Shown in pieces: positions 11,701 to 23,700 of a stretch of 64,000 bases of DNA. Origin of the DNA: Edolisoma coerulescens (lineage: Eukaryota > Chordata > Aves > Passeriformes > Campephagidae). The notes under the pieces were generated by a model. It made no database searches, was not told the origin of the DNA, and was given only the letters and a program-made list of their open reading frames with translations. Position numbers and translations under genes: made by a program. The stretch is taken from positions 1,492,090 through 1,556,089 of the forward strand of contig VWZW01002314.1 in NCBI GenBank assembly GCA_013397115.1, in the 5' to 3' direction. How positions within the stretch are numbered: the stretch's first letter is position 1; each line of letters starts with the position of its first letter.

Positions 11701-14700
11701 CATCATCTGTCCCCAAGCAGAGCTCCGTGTATTCGTACTGCGCTCCCTAATGAAGAGCAACTCCTACTCCTTGCCAGCCTGGCTTGTCCTTCCTTAAGAG
11801 ACTCTGTCTGTCCACCGTACCACTCCACTCATGTCTGTTCTAATATGATGTTTCTGTAGTCCCAGGGAGATTGTAGCCCTGTAACTGCACACAGACATCC
11901 AGTGCCTTCTCTTTAATTCACAAGTTTTGTGTATTAGTTTATAGGCTCTTTAGAGAGGCACTGATTTCCCAGAAAAGAAAGGAGATCTTGCCCCTGTGAT
12001 GGTGTTGTGTAGGCCCTCCCTCATTTGTATGGGTTGGTACCTTAATGTTTGAGATGGTTCTTCTTCAACCCAGTTTTGTTTATCTAGAGATCTCTTCTGC
12101 CCACATCACCCTTCACTTGGTAACCTGGTCCACCCCTTCCTTATGTGATAGTTCATTTTACTAAGAAAAAGTGAGGCAATATACTAATTTAGAAGTTTTA
12201 ATGAAGTTTTTGAGCTGCTTTTCCATTTCTTTTGTAATGCAGGAAATAAAGAAACATTTTAAATAAACCCACTTCATAGTAGACAAAGTATCCATTATCT
12301 GTGTGCAGTTTTGTTAACATTTGAAATAGCAAAACCAGTCAGCCCTATCTGACTTCTGTGGAAGTGAGGATTTTACAGAGTCTTTGGTTAAAATTTGCAA
12401 CTTTGACAGTTTTCTGAAAGACTTTGATCTTGGTTCTCTTGCATTTTTTAAGTGTTTAAAACCTGGACAGTTCTGAAGACATGGAAGATGAGGCTCACGT
12501 GACTGTGCCATTATCTTTACCTATTTTTGCTTCTTCCAGTTCATCAGATTACAAAAGGCTCTTCCCCCTTAAGTGAGAAAACTTTGCTGCCTCTTGGTGT
12601 GTCCTGAAGGAGGTATTTTCTTCTTCAGACTTGGCACAGCTCTGTAACAGAGAAGTGTTCATTAAGGCTACTAATAATAAACCTCAAAAGTTTTTATTAC
12701 ACCAGTGCCACTGGCTGCTCTGTGAGTGCTAACTGCTGGTCATTATTAAACTTCAGAAGTGCTTCTTTTGTCCTGTCATTGATGTATTGCAACACAGTGG
12801 GATTTGAGAGAAGCACTGGTTCCAATTTTGAAAATTTGGAAAACCATTATACAAGAGATAATGGATTTTTTCCTGTGGTTGCTGTAGATAATCAGAAATG
12901 GGGCTGAATGGACTTGACGTTGAAGTTGCCAGTTGAATAATCCAGCTTTTTTTCTTTTAAAGCTGCCAGGAAAAAACAAAGAAACAAAACCACCTTTCTT
13001 TATCAGTGGTGATATTTGGTTTCCAACTGTCACAAGTGCAAAGCCTTCATCTGTTGACATCCAGCCTTTGCAAACATTCCATGCTGTTGTTTTGAATCAA
13101 TGGGTGTAAATGTAAACGGTTTCACAGTCCTCCATAGTTTTAGCCTTCATTTGTGATGTCACTGAAATGTTTGGATGCTGCTTCTTCCATTGAAAAGAAG
13201 AAAACAAGAGTTTTCACTTTGGATCCAAACTTCAAATTAAATTTTCATGGTCACATAAATCTTTCCCTGCACCTCAGTGGTTGTAGTGAACATGTCTTAA
13301 TTGGGGTTCAGAGATACCTTTCAGTTTCATATATGTTTTCTGAACTTTAATAATTTTTTTAAGATACTGTGTCCTGGAGGGTAACTTCGAGTGCATCAGA
13401 GACCAGTCTTTTGTTAGCAAAGGTCTTGTTACTTCCTGTGTTTTTTCCACTGTGGTCTGAACAGAACTCCCATTTGTGCTTTTCCATTATGACATTGTAA
13501 TAAATTTAGATGCTTTTTCTCAGTACTGATTATAGATTTTGTATTCATTCATAGTTGTACTGCTTTTTTTAAAAATTCCTTTTATCTCATCATCATAACC
13601 ACATAATCTTGAATTTTTATTGTATATATCTTTAGAAAAAATTAGCTTGTGCTTGGTTTGTTTTTGAAGGTGGAAACACAGTGTAACAAGCAGCATACCT
13701 GCAAAGTTACAGCTTTTTATTGAACAGTTGTTTCCTTAGTAGAGAATGTGAACTGTGGAACTTAATTTATCATAACAATTTCTTAGATGCAGAAAGAGCT
13801 ACTAGATACTGAACTGGATTTATACAAGAAGATGCAAGCTGGGGAGGAAGTTACTGAATTAAGACGAAAATATACAGAACTACAGCTGGAAGTATGTTTA
13901 CCTCTTCTTTTGTAGCAGTTAACTTTAAATCAAATATTTTGCTTTATGTTTATTAGCTTGTGTATTGCATTATGAACTATTTTTATCCAGAGCACAGTAT
14001 TAAGTTGCATGTACATGGAGACATTTAGCAATACTATTTTAAAAAACCACTTTCTCCTTTTCAGTGGAATTCAGAAATAGTGTTGTCTTTAATTGTCATT
14101 GCTAATCTGTTTAAATTCTATAACTATTTAGATGACATGATATTTTATAGATTTGTGATAGTAATGCTTTCTTGAGAACATGGAGTGTTTTTAAATTGTT
14201 GCCTGAAGGTCATTCTGTGTTTGACACAGAAGAGTTATAAAAAACACTGCCTGATCTTTTATTCTTAAGTGTTAGCATCCTCTTAATGAGATTAATCAAA
14301 AAGCCTGAGGTGCCAAAATTAATATTATTACAGCGTTGGTTTCAAGAGGATAACTTAACAAAAGCAAATACAGTGTTTCAAGAAGTATTCAATATATAGA
14401 AACAAAATTTTTTCGTCAAGTACTTGCTTTAAAAAAAAAAAAATTGAGATGGCCATACAAAATTCTTCATACGTGTATCTAATTTTGAGAAATTATGAAT
14501 GCTGTGGGTGTTATTCTGTGTTATATTGCACTTTCTTGCCTATATGATTGTGTAATATCTGCCTAAATCACCTGATAATCTTATCTCTTTTTACTGTTAA
14601 GCAGGGCTGCTGTTTCACTTAAATCGCTCATGTCTTAATGAAGTTTGGTCATGACTTATGTATAACTGCATATGAGTACAGTGCACATACGTGCGGCGAA

Positions 14701-17700
14701 GTTGCATTAAAACCTTACTTTAAAACTAAGTTGTTATGCAGCTTTGGTAATTGTGAAAATAGTTTTGCTAATAAACCAAGCCAATTGAATAGAGATGACA
14801 CAAAAGCTTATGTTAACAATATATTTTCTCATGGTGAGTAATACTTTATAAGTGTACTGAAAGCTTGTTTTTAAATTCTGCATTTCAGAAAATACGTGAA
14901 TTGAATGATATGTAGAATAGGAATAGAAAAGTAGGTGCGCGTTCAAGATAAAGTTACGTGATAGTTGAGTGCGCCAGTCCTACTCCATCTCTCATTGTCT
15001 GTTTGTATTTTGAGGTGGGGGGAAAAAAGAGCTCTTTGAGGACAGTAATATTTAAATGAATTTTCTGAAGCCTTTAGCAAATATCAGCAGATTTAGATGG
15101 AGAAAACCAGGGTCATTAGTGATGCACACTTACATGTTTCAGGGAACAGCATGAAATATATCCCTCGTCCAAATTACAAGAGGGATATGGGGTTTTTTCC
15201 CCTTGATGTTTGTTTGCTTCTTCAGTGTTCTTAAAAATTCTTTAAAGAACAGTTTATTCACTCATTGTGCTTGTGACTTTGGCTCCCACAATATTTTATG
15301 TGTTGCTTCTTTGACTCATAACCTGTTTTTCTGTTCCAGGTGACCCTGACTTTACTGAAAGAAAATCCAAATAGTTTACAGCTTGTTTGTTGAGTCAGCA
15401 TGCCCCAAATTACTCATTTAAACATTTTAAAATGTTTAAAAAAACCCCAACAAAAAACAAAACTGAAAAAAACCCCAAACCCCTCAGGATTCTGCTTATG
15501 AAAAAATAAAAAGCAAACTAGATACTATTGTAAAATTATCTGAAGAATTTAATGTATAAAGCTGTAAGAGATTGATCTCCTCATGAGTGGTGTCACTGAT
15601 ACGCATTAAAGTAGTGCCATCACTGTTTGAGTTGTAAACACTGTAGGATTTATTAAAAACACGATGATTTCATTTAATATTCGATTCGTATGGCAGATCT
15701 ATTTGGATTTGAAAAGATTTTTTTTTTTCCTATTATAAACATTGAAATTAGATACCTGTAAGTGGGCTTTCGAAACCTACAGTAACTTTTGCAAATTATT
15801 TTTTAAATGACTGTCGCTGTCATTGGCCTTTTGATTGTTCTTGAAGAGTGTATGCCAGTTCTTTAGGAGGGATACACAGGTACTGTGGGAATGGATATTA
15901 CTGAGTGTCTAGAGACAAGCGTTCAGTGAATATTTTGTCTGTGGAGGTGCCCTTTGGAAGCCTTTGTTTCACATCTCACAATTCTATGGCCGAAAGCTCT
16001 TAAGCTACGTTAATTCTAGTCAGAATAAAAGTCGTGCCTGAACTTCAGAGACAAATTGATAAACAAAGTAAAGAGACAAATTAAGTAGTTAGACACCATA
16101 TCAAGAAATTCTGATAATGAAATGTCAGTTGTACTGCAGTTTCTTTTTCCTATGAGGAGTTAATCTTCACAGATAAGGGCTCTTTTGATACCTGGTTCTT
16201 GTTTCCTATTTCCATCCTATTATTGATCTGGTAATAATTAACTTTTAGTTAATTAGCTTTTGAATGTTATTCAAATGTTCACTTTCTGTTATTTTAAGAC
16301 CTGCAAGCCACTCTTTCTGGGGATTTCTTGGGGATGTGTTTTTAGGAAACATCAGAATATGTGTTTGTTAATTCTGTCTAAATATGTGTAGAGCGTGAAT
16401 TTTAATCTGTCAATATGTTATGTATAAACATCTTAGGCTGCCAAGCGAGGGATTCTTTCTTCAGTTCGTGGTAGAGGGGTTCATGCGCGAGGTCGGGGTG
16501 CATCTCGTAGCAGAGGCAGAGGAATCCGAGGCCGGGGTAGAGGCAGAGGAGTTCCTGTGCATGCAGTGGTGGATCATCGACCCCGGGCGTTGGAAATCTC
16601 TGCGTTTACCGAAAGCGACAGAGAAGATCTTCTGCCTCATTTTGCGGTATGTCACAATTTCACTTTTTTTTTCCTTTGGATAACATTCTTCTATTGAATG
16701 ACTTGTTTTCTCTTGATTCAGTTCATCTGGAAATACTATATAGGAATAAATCTTTAGCATAATATGCAGAGGGTGCATTAGGAAAAGGTAAAACAGGAAA
16801 ATTGCACTATTGCTTCAACTAGTTATACCTGTAATTGCATACCATTTACAAGGCTGGGGTTTTTTTCTTAAAAAGAAAGAAAAAAGGCTTGTAATATTTA
16901 TTTGCTTAAGATACATGTAATTTTTTTACAAATTTTTAGGTACAGAAAGGTAAAATAACTGAAGGGATGGTGAGAACAAAGATTGATTTATTGCCAAATT
17001 TTCAGTACCTGAGGCGTGTTTATCTTTGTTGAAGTATCTTAACAAATGCTTAATGAAAATTTTCTTTGAACATTTTCAGTGCTTTTGCCCAGCTTTCTGA
17101 ATTTAAGAGTCAGGGTGAAAATTGTGCAATTGTATGTAGATCTTGAAAAGGCATCCAAACATATCTATTTATTCATGTATTTAAGCTTAAGAAGTCAGAG
17201 CTTTTTCTACTTCTTTTCTTTTCTGTTTTCAGTCTAAAAAATGATAAAGTGACATGCATAATTTTTAGCAAATTTTTCTTTGCAAATATAGTGAAAAATC
17301 AACATAAATTTATAACAGCCCTTGTCCTCCATTTTAAAAAATGTATAATAAAAGCAAGTTTGTTTATTTTGTGGAATAAATACTAAGAATATAATGTGAC
17401 TCTCCATCTGTTCCACCCTCCCCTTTGTTTGTTTGGGTTTTTTTTCCCCAACATTTAATTGCTGTGGTCCTCTCTGAAGGGAGAAGTCCAGGAGCCAGTT
17501 AGTCCACTAAATTCTACTCCACTCAGTGTACTTAGTATTTCCTGTCAGGTAGTCATGCAAGAGGATTTAAAAAAAAAAAAAATCCAAAAAGGACCTGTCT
17601 CTTTTTATAGGAAAGTTACTATCTTTAACAAGCCAAAATATTCATTAAAAAGAAACTTAGTAACATGAACAAATAAAATTCTATTCACAGTGTTAGTAGG

Positions 17701-20700
17701 ATAACACTGAGAAAAAAAAAATTGTTTAATTTTGCAGGTTGCAAGTTTGCTGTTTTAAACTTGCTCCAGGTTCCATTGGAAATACTCTGAGCTGTATTTC
17801 AGTTTCTGTGATATGATACCACAACTCTGTGCACATCAGCAGTGCAGTCCACTTGCATAGATGTAGTTTGTTGTTGGTCTTTGCAGCTTACAGTGATGGC
17901 AGCATCAAAGGCAGCAGTACCGTAGTGGCCATTAGTGGAAGAGATGGGTCATGTTATTAAGATGCTGAAATACAGTTAAGTTTTGAAACTTTTTCTACAG
18001 TTCCTGATTCTTAAGAAATATTTTTATGGAAGAGTTTCATAATAGGCTAATGGAATCATCTCAGGATCCTTTCTTTCTAATCAAAAGAGAAATACTGAAG
18101 CAGAACAACCTCTTTCTATCATAGTTTTACCTCATACCTGTAGGAGTTGGGAAATCCAGAGATGAAGCACTTCGGTGTTTTAGAAATGCAAGTACAAGTA
18201 ACTGTGTTCTTGGCTAAGACAAGTACTCTGGCATTAAGACTGTGAAATATACACTGTTCTAATTTTCTACTTTTTTTTGAGGGCATTTGATTTAGGACTG
18301 CAATTTCAGAGGTGGACAACTATTTTACTAAACTTTTTTTAAAATTTATTTATCAAAAGCAATATGGTGAAATTGAAGATTGCCAGATAGATGACTCTTC
18401 TCTCCATGCGGTGATTACTTTTAAAACAAGAGCAGAAGCTGAAGCTGTGAGTACAGTCTTTCTTGAAAATACACTGCAGCATTGAACTACTTTCTCGTTA
18501 TGTTACACTTCTATATTTGATTAAATGTAATACTGCTAGCTATTTTAAAACTATTGACACAAAAGTTTAAATTAAACAGAAAAGTCAGACTGTATAGTAC
18601 TGAAATACTTAGGAATTTAAGAAGTTTATAGTAAAGTGAAGTGTAGGATGTATGAGGGAAATTGAGAGAAACACTTAGGAATTGATAGTTAGATATCTTG
18701 GTTTATCTTCATTTAATTGCCAGGTTTTTTCACTTGAAGACTTGGTACCCTCATAGTCTTCCTGAAATTTCACTGACATCCTGCAGAGTGAACCTATATA
18801 TTTACTCTGGGATCAGTTTGGTTTACCTTTGTCTGAAAACCTGTGGCAGTGTAAATGGGGTTTGATCTGATTCATTTTTTTTTCCTTTTTAGCATATTTT
18901 TTAGAAATTTATGAAATTACAGAAGCATAGAATTGCAGAAGTAACTTTAGAAACCAAAATCCAGAGTTGACTTATGTTGTAATTCAGTATCGTTACATAT
19001 CGATCATTATTAGGACTTTACACGTTTGGCTCAGCAGGATTCCTGCCTTACTTGGTCCATGGTACAGGCATTATGTGATCCTGAACAAAACAATTAACAT
19101 AGTTGTTCTGCAAATGATTTTCTTTTCTTTAAAATCCTTGCGTCACTGTTGGGAGGGAGTACTCCTGAAAAATAGTAGGGACTCCAGAAAGAATGGATTC
19201 ATATTTACAGTATGGTTGTATGGAAAGATTTCGTTTTATGTTTATATTTTGCACAAATTTTATCTTGTGGAGTTAACCTGAACAGAGTTTTCATACCTGG
19301 CCAGGCTATTCTCTTGTTCATCTTGAGACACCAGCGACCTGATTGACACAAATAAATGCTATTTACAATGCAAATTAAGCCACTGGGGACAATAGTTTTG
19401 AATATAGAGTATCATTTGAATCATTTGAATTTAGAGTATCATTTATGGTTAGATATTTTGAGATCCATGTGCCAAAGATGTTTTACAAAAACACAGAATT
19501 CTGTTTTGTTTGTGAAACTCTTAGCTGTAGCAATGATGAGCACTAACTGTATGGAGATAGTATTTATTCTGTAAAAAAGGAGGTACAGTTAATGGTACAT
19601 GGTGTACACTGATAGGGAAAAACAGTATTGTACAGCTGTATTGAAGGAACACAGTTCAACAGTGAACAGAAGTTCCGTTCAGAGAAGAAAGCTGTTGTAA
19701 TTAGTATATTCACTAATGAATTGAATTGTTGGGATTTTAGTTTTGGTGCTTCCTGGTACTGGGTACTTCCTAATGCAGCGTCATATTCTTTGACATAGTA
19801 GTTTACATAAGAAATACTCCTAAGTATAGAGAGAAGCTTCTGCTCCCTTGAAAAGAGAAATAGGTCACCTGGAACAATAATCTGCTTTTATGGACTGTCC
19901 AAATAAAGTCTTTACTTCTCCCAGATGGAGTATGATTCATTGCAAGGATCTGTTCAGTATATGACTACAGATGCTTGTTTATCAGCAAAATACATATTAG
20001 AACATGTTTTGCCTAAAAATTGGCATGGAACATCTTCTCTGCTTTTGCTAAATTTCTACATCTAAAAAGCAGGGAATGGTAGTATTTTGAACCAAATATA
20101 GAAGTATAGAGACAAGAAAAAAGCACCTGGAAAGGAAGGTAACACAGAATAAAGATGTGGACGGGGGGAGAAAGAATATATGTTTGGTGATAAGGTTGAA
20201 GTCAGCATTATGTATGTCTTTTTTTTTTTTTTTTTTTAACTGTTTAAGTGAATGCATTTCAGTGCATTTAAAAAGTAGTATGTTTTTCCTCAGTCACTCT
20301 CAAGTAGAATAGGTGGCGTTTTCAAGGTGGAGTTCAGAATATGCTTCAGAAAGTGGGGGATACTTTGGATGGATTAGGATTCATGACCAATGTTTGAGAT
20401 GTCCACATTCTAGTGAGCATTACAGCTTTTAATTGTCAAACAACTTTGTGTATAATTTCACCTTCATTTTTAAATGAAAATTTTATGAAAACAGGGTTCC
20501 ATCAAATCTAGGAAAACCCATATTTTCTTTAAGATATTCTTATGTATTAAATATATTTCCATTGGAATATCTGTGTTTACAACTAAAGCAGACTTTAAGG
20601 CTGGCAGTTTGAGAAGTTGTAGAAGGTAACTATTAAAAACCTCTGCTGAGACAAATTGTGAAGTAAATGCAGCTAATATTTTAGCTTCTTAAATGAAAAT

Positions 20701-23700
20701 AGGCCTAGGCTTTATGATCATATATGTTCTAAGGAAGGAAGAGGAAGATTCCCTGTTGTAAAATGTTGCATTTTTATGTAGTAGTAATTTCTTCCAAAGA
20801 TTACAAGTTATTTCTGGACCTAAATGTCCCATATAAGTACTTTTAAAAATTCGAGTTGTGTGACATTGTGATGAGACCATGGACAAAAAGCTCCTGAGCT
20901 GCATTTTAATAAGCATAGAATCTTTTAAATTTATCATAAATTTATATGTACAGATTTAAAATTTATACCTGGGGACTTTAATATCACACAATTCATGTTC
21001 AGATGTCATTGAGCATGTAATTGTTTCTACATTTCACATTATGCTGTACTTTCAGATTGTACTGTAAATCTTTTGTGACCATGACGGTTATTTCGGAATG
21101 TTGCTAATGCTGATTTATGCTCATTCATGTTACTTTAATTTGAACATACTATTTCCAAAGCATCCACTTAATGCAGCTGGTACTTAGAAAGACATGAATA
21201 TCCCATAAGTTAAAAATTTTTACATTTCAATTACAACAGCTTTACAGGAAGTGGAACGTTTTCCAGTAGATTAAATTATAATCACAGAGGGGCTTTTTTT
21301 AGTTGTTTGGTTGTTGGGTTTTTTAAAATGTATTAAATCATTTGTGGAATGTCTTACTTTTTCCAGTAAGTTATGAATTAACAGTTTCGTGTCTGTCTTT
21401 GAAAGGTGAGGAACCCAGAAAAATAATATTAAAAACCAGGAAGCTGTTGGTTCAGTATGTTACCCACATCACCAAATGATTTATGGTTTTCCAAGCTTAT
21501 TTTCTTCTGAATGTATTTTCATAATTTTCCTCATTCATGTATGAATTCCATGTGCAGTGAATGAATTTGTTTCATTTAACCTGTTAACAGTACTTCAGTA
21601 TGAACATATCACAACTCAGACTTTCTTTTGTAATGTCATGTGTAACTAAGATGATTAAACTTGTTTTAGGCTGCAATTCATGGATCTCGTTTCAAAGGAC
21701 AAGAGCTGAAGTTGGCATGGAACAAGCCTGTTGCTAGTATGTCAGCTGTTGAAACAGAAGAAGTTGAACCTGATGAAGAAGAAGTAAGCTTGCTTTTTTT
21801 CTTCATTTTTTATTTTAATTTTTCCTTTTTGAAATAATACAGCTTTTTCAAAAAGAAAATTTATCTGTGGATTCATACTTGTATTTTTTAATCTAACTCA
21901 TATTTTGATATCAAAAAGTAGATTTCTCTATATTTCTTGGGGTTTAGGATGTTGAAAGTTTGTATACTTTACTTTTCCTTACAGAAACATTGCATTTTTT
22001 ACACAACAAAAAACTCTGGAGGATATACCTAGAAAATGGAAGGCACAGGTTTGAACTTGGATGAGAGAGATTGAAGATTTTGCCCAAAATGTGGGTTTTG
22101 TGCCATCTACTTTTGGCACTGGTTTGTTAGAGGATCATATTTCAGACTCCTTATTTTCCTTTATAGAGAGATATGGCTTGGAGAATACAGGTGAAGGAAT
22201 AATTCAGTGCATTTTCTGACTTCATTGAGACATCTAAAGTACCTTTGCTGAGTGTTAGTCTTCATCATGGTCCGTGAGAGATACTAAAGCCTTGTCCAAA
22301 AAACCCTAGTTGGTTAATGTAGGAATAGTGGGGCAATATGTATTGATGCAATCTAACTCTTTATGCTCAAAATACCAATGTTTGTGAATTCAGAAAAACA
22401 AATGCTGGGTGGGGATAAAGTCAAGCAATCTTTTTCCTAATTTATTTAGTGTCAGTTAACTGTATCCACATAATTGGCATAGAAAAGCTGAAGTGGAAGT
22501 GCACCTTAACTTACTAAATGACAGTATTTTGTCTGTATCTTTTTCTTATGGCATTTTGGCAGGTCTGCCATAAAAGCAGCTTCACAAGTTGGCTTTGATA
22601 TAACCAAATTTGGTTGTTTTTTTTACACTTGGTGGTGTTCACTTTCTGTTTTTTTCCTGGAAAAAGCCACTTCATCTGTTGGCTTTCTGTCTCCAAAAAC
22701 GCTAATTTTTTTTGTGTACCAGTTGATTACAGCTACCTCTACCTCTCTGCATTTGTATTAAACGTTTGTGCATTCCAGTTTACTGAGTGCTACTTTCCTC
22801 ATGTACACAAACCTCAAGCTGTGTCAGATGGTCATGAGGTGTGGGTGAACAAGAGACTACATTATGGAGTCTTCAGAGCATCTTAGGAATTTTGTCACAT
22901 CTCCTTCAGGGAGTTATTGCCTGGAAGATCAACAGCAGTGTGTTGATGGAAGGAGTCTGCATTATTGAGATGTCTCCTTGAGCAACCACTTCACTGAGAC
23001 TTTTTGTGTAATGAAGGAAAGGCATGCAAGGATATCCAAACATTTCAGCAGAGTAAAGGAAGGAAAGTACAGATTTGTTGGTAGGTGAACTACAGAGAGA
23101 TCTGCCTTTTAACTGCCCCAGCTAATTATTCCTGTGGAAAATACCTAGGAGTTGAACTTGGCTCAAAACCCTTAGCTGCTCAGTGGTTTTGTCTTCTTGC
23201 TACTTACTTAACTTTGATTTATAGCAGCTGTTGTAAATACATGATAAAGGTTTTCTTCATTATTCCATATCTATACTACCATGTTAGTTCAGCTGACGAG
23301 TACTATGCTCAAGAGGGTAGCAGGCTTAAGACTTGAATGAAACTGAGTACCCTGATGTCTCAAAGAAAAACAAAAAAAAAAGGAGCTATATAATTCAGCT
23401 GAGTGAGATTCTTAATAACAAAACAGGGTTCCTAGTCCATTTATGAAAATAAGAGGAAAGTCTTTTGGACTTGAGTGCTTTAGAAAATCCCTGGTGAGTA
23501 GCCAGCTAATTATGAAAGCATCTAGTCTTCCTTGATGCCTTATGTTCTACACCTGGGTGCCTAACAGAAGAGTTGACTCTGCTGAGTCAACAACTGATCC
23601 CTAGGAAGAGTATAAAATGTGTAAGTAGAGATAAGCTTTTAATCATCACGGGTTTGCAGTTCAGGGACCTCTTGAGTCAGAGATGTGGTGTCTTTGTAGT

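Larger units (their letters stand above)
10093..13786 (+). other. RBM26: RBM26 intron e-f (3,694 bp)
   Basis: The longest intron here and the only one with clear transposon content: a + strand CR1 tail and a - strand CR1 endonuclease-region fragment between about 10.90 and 12.00 kb. The rest is AT-rich with no exon recognised. Confidence 0.85.

Noticed and set aside
18925..18965. CR1-like string GCATAGAATTGCAGAAG
   Set aside because: Too short and without neighbouring CR1 landmarks to call.
20867..20896. Possible C/D box snoRNA (GTGATGA followed by CTGA)
   Set aside because: The boxes are only about 25 bases apart, with no terminal stem and no second box pair.
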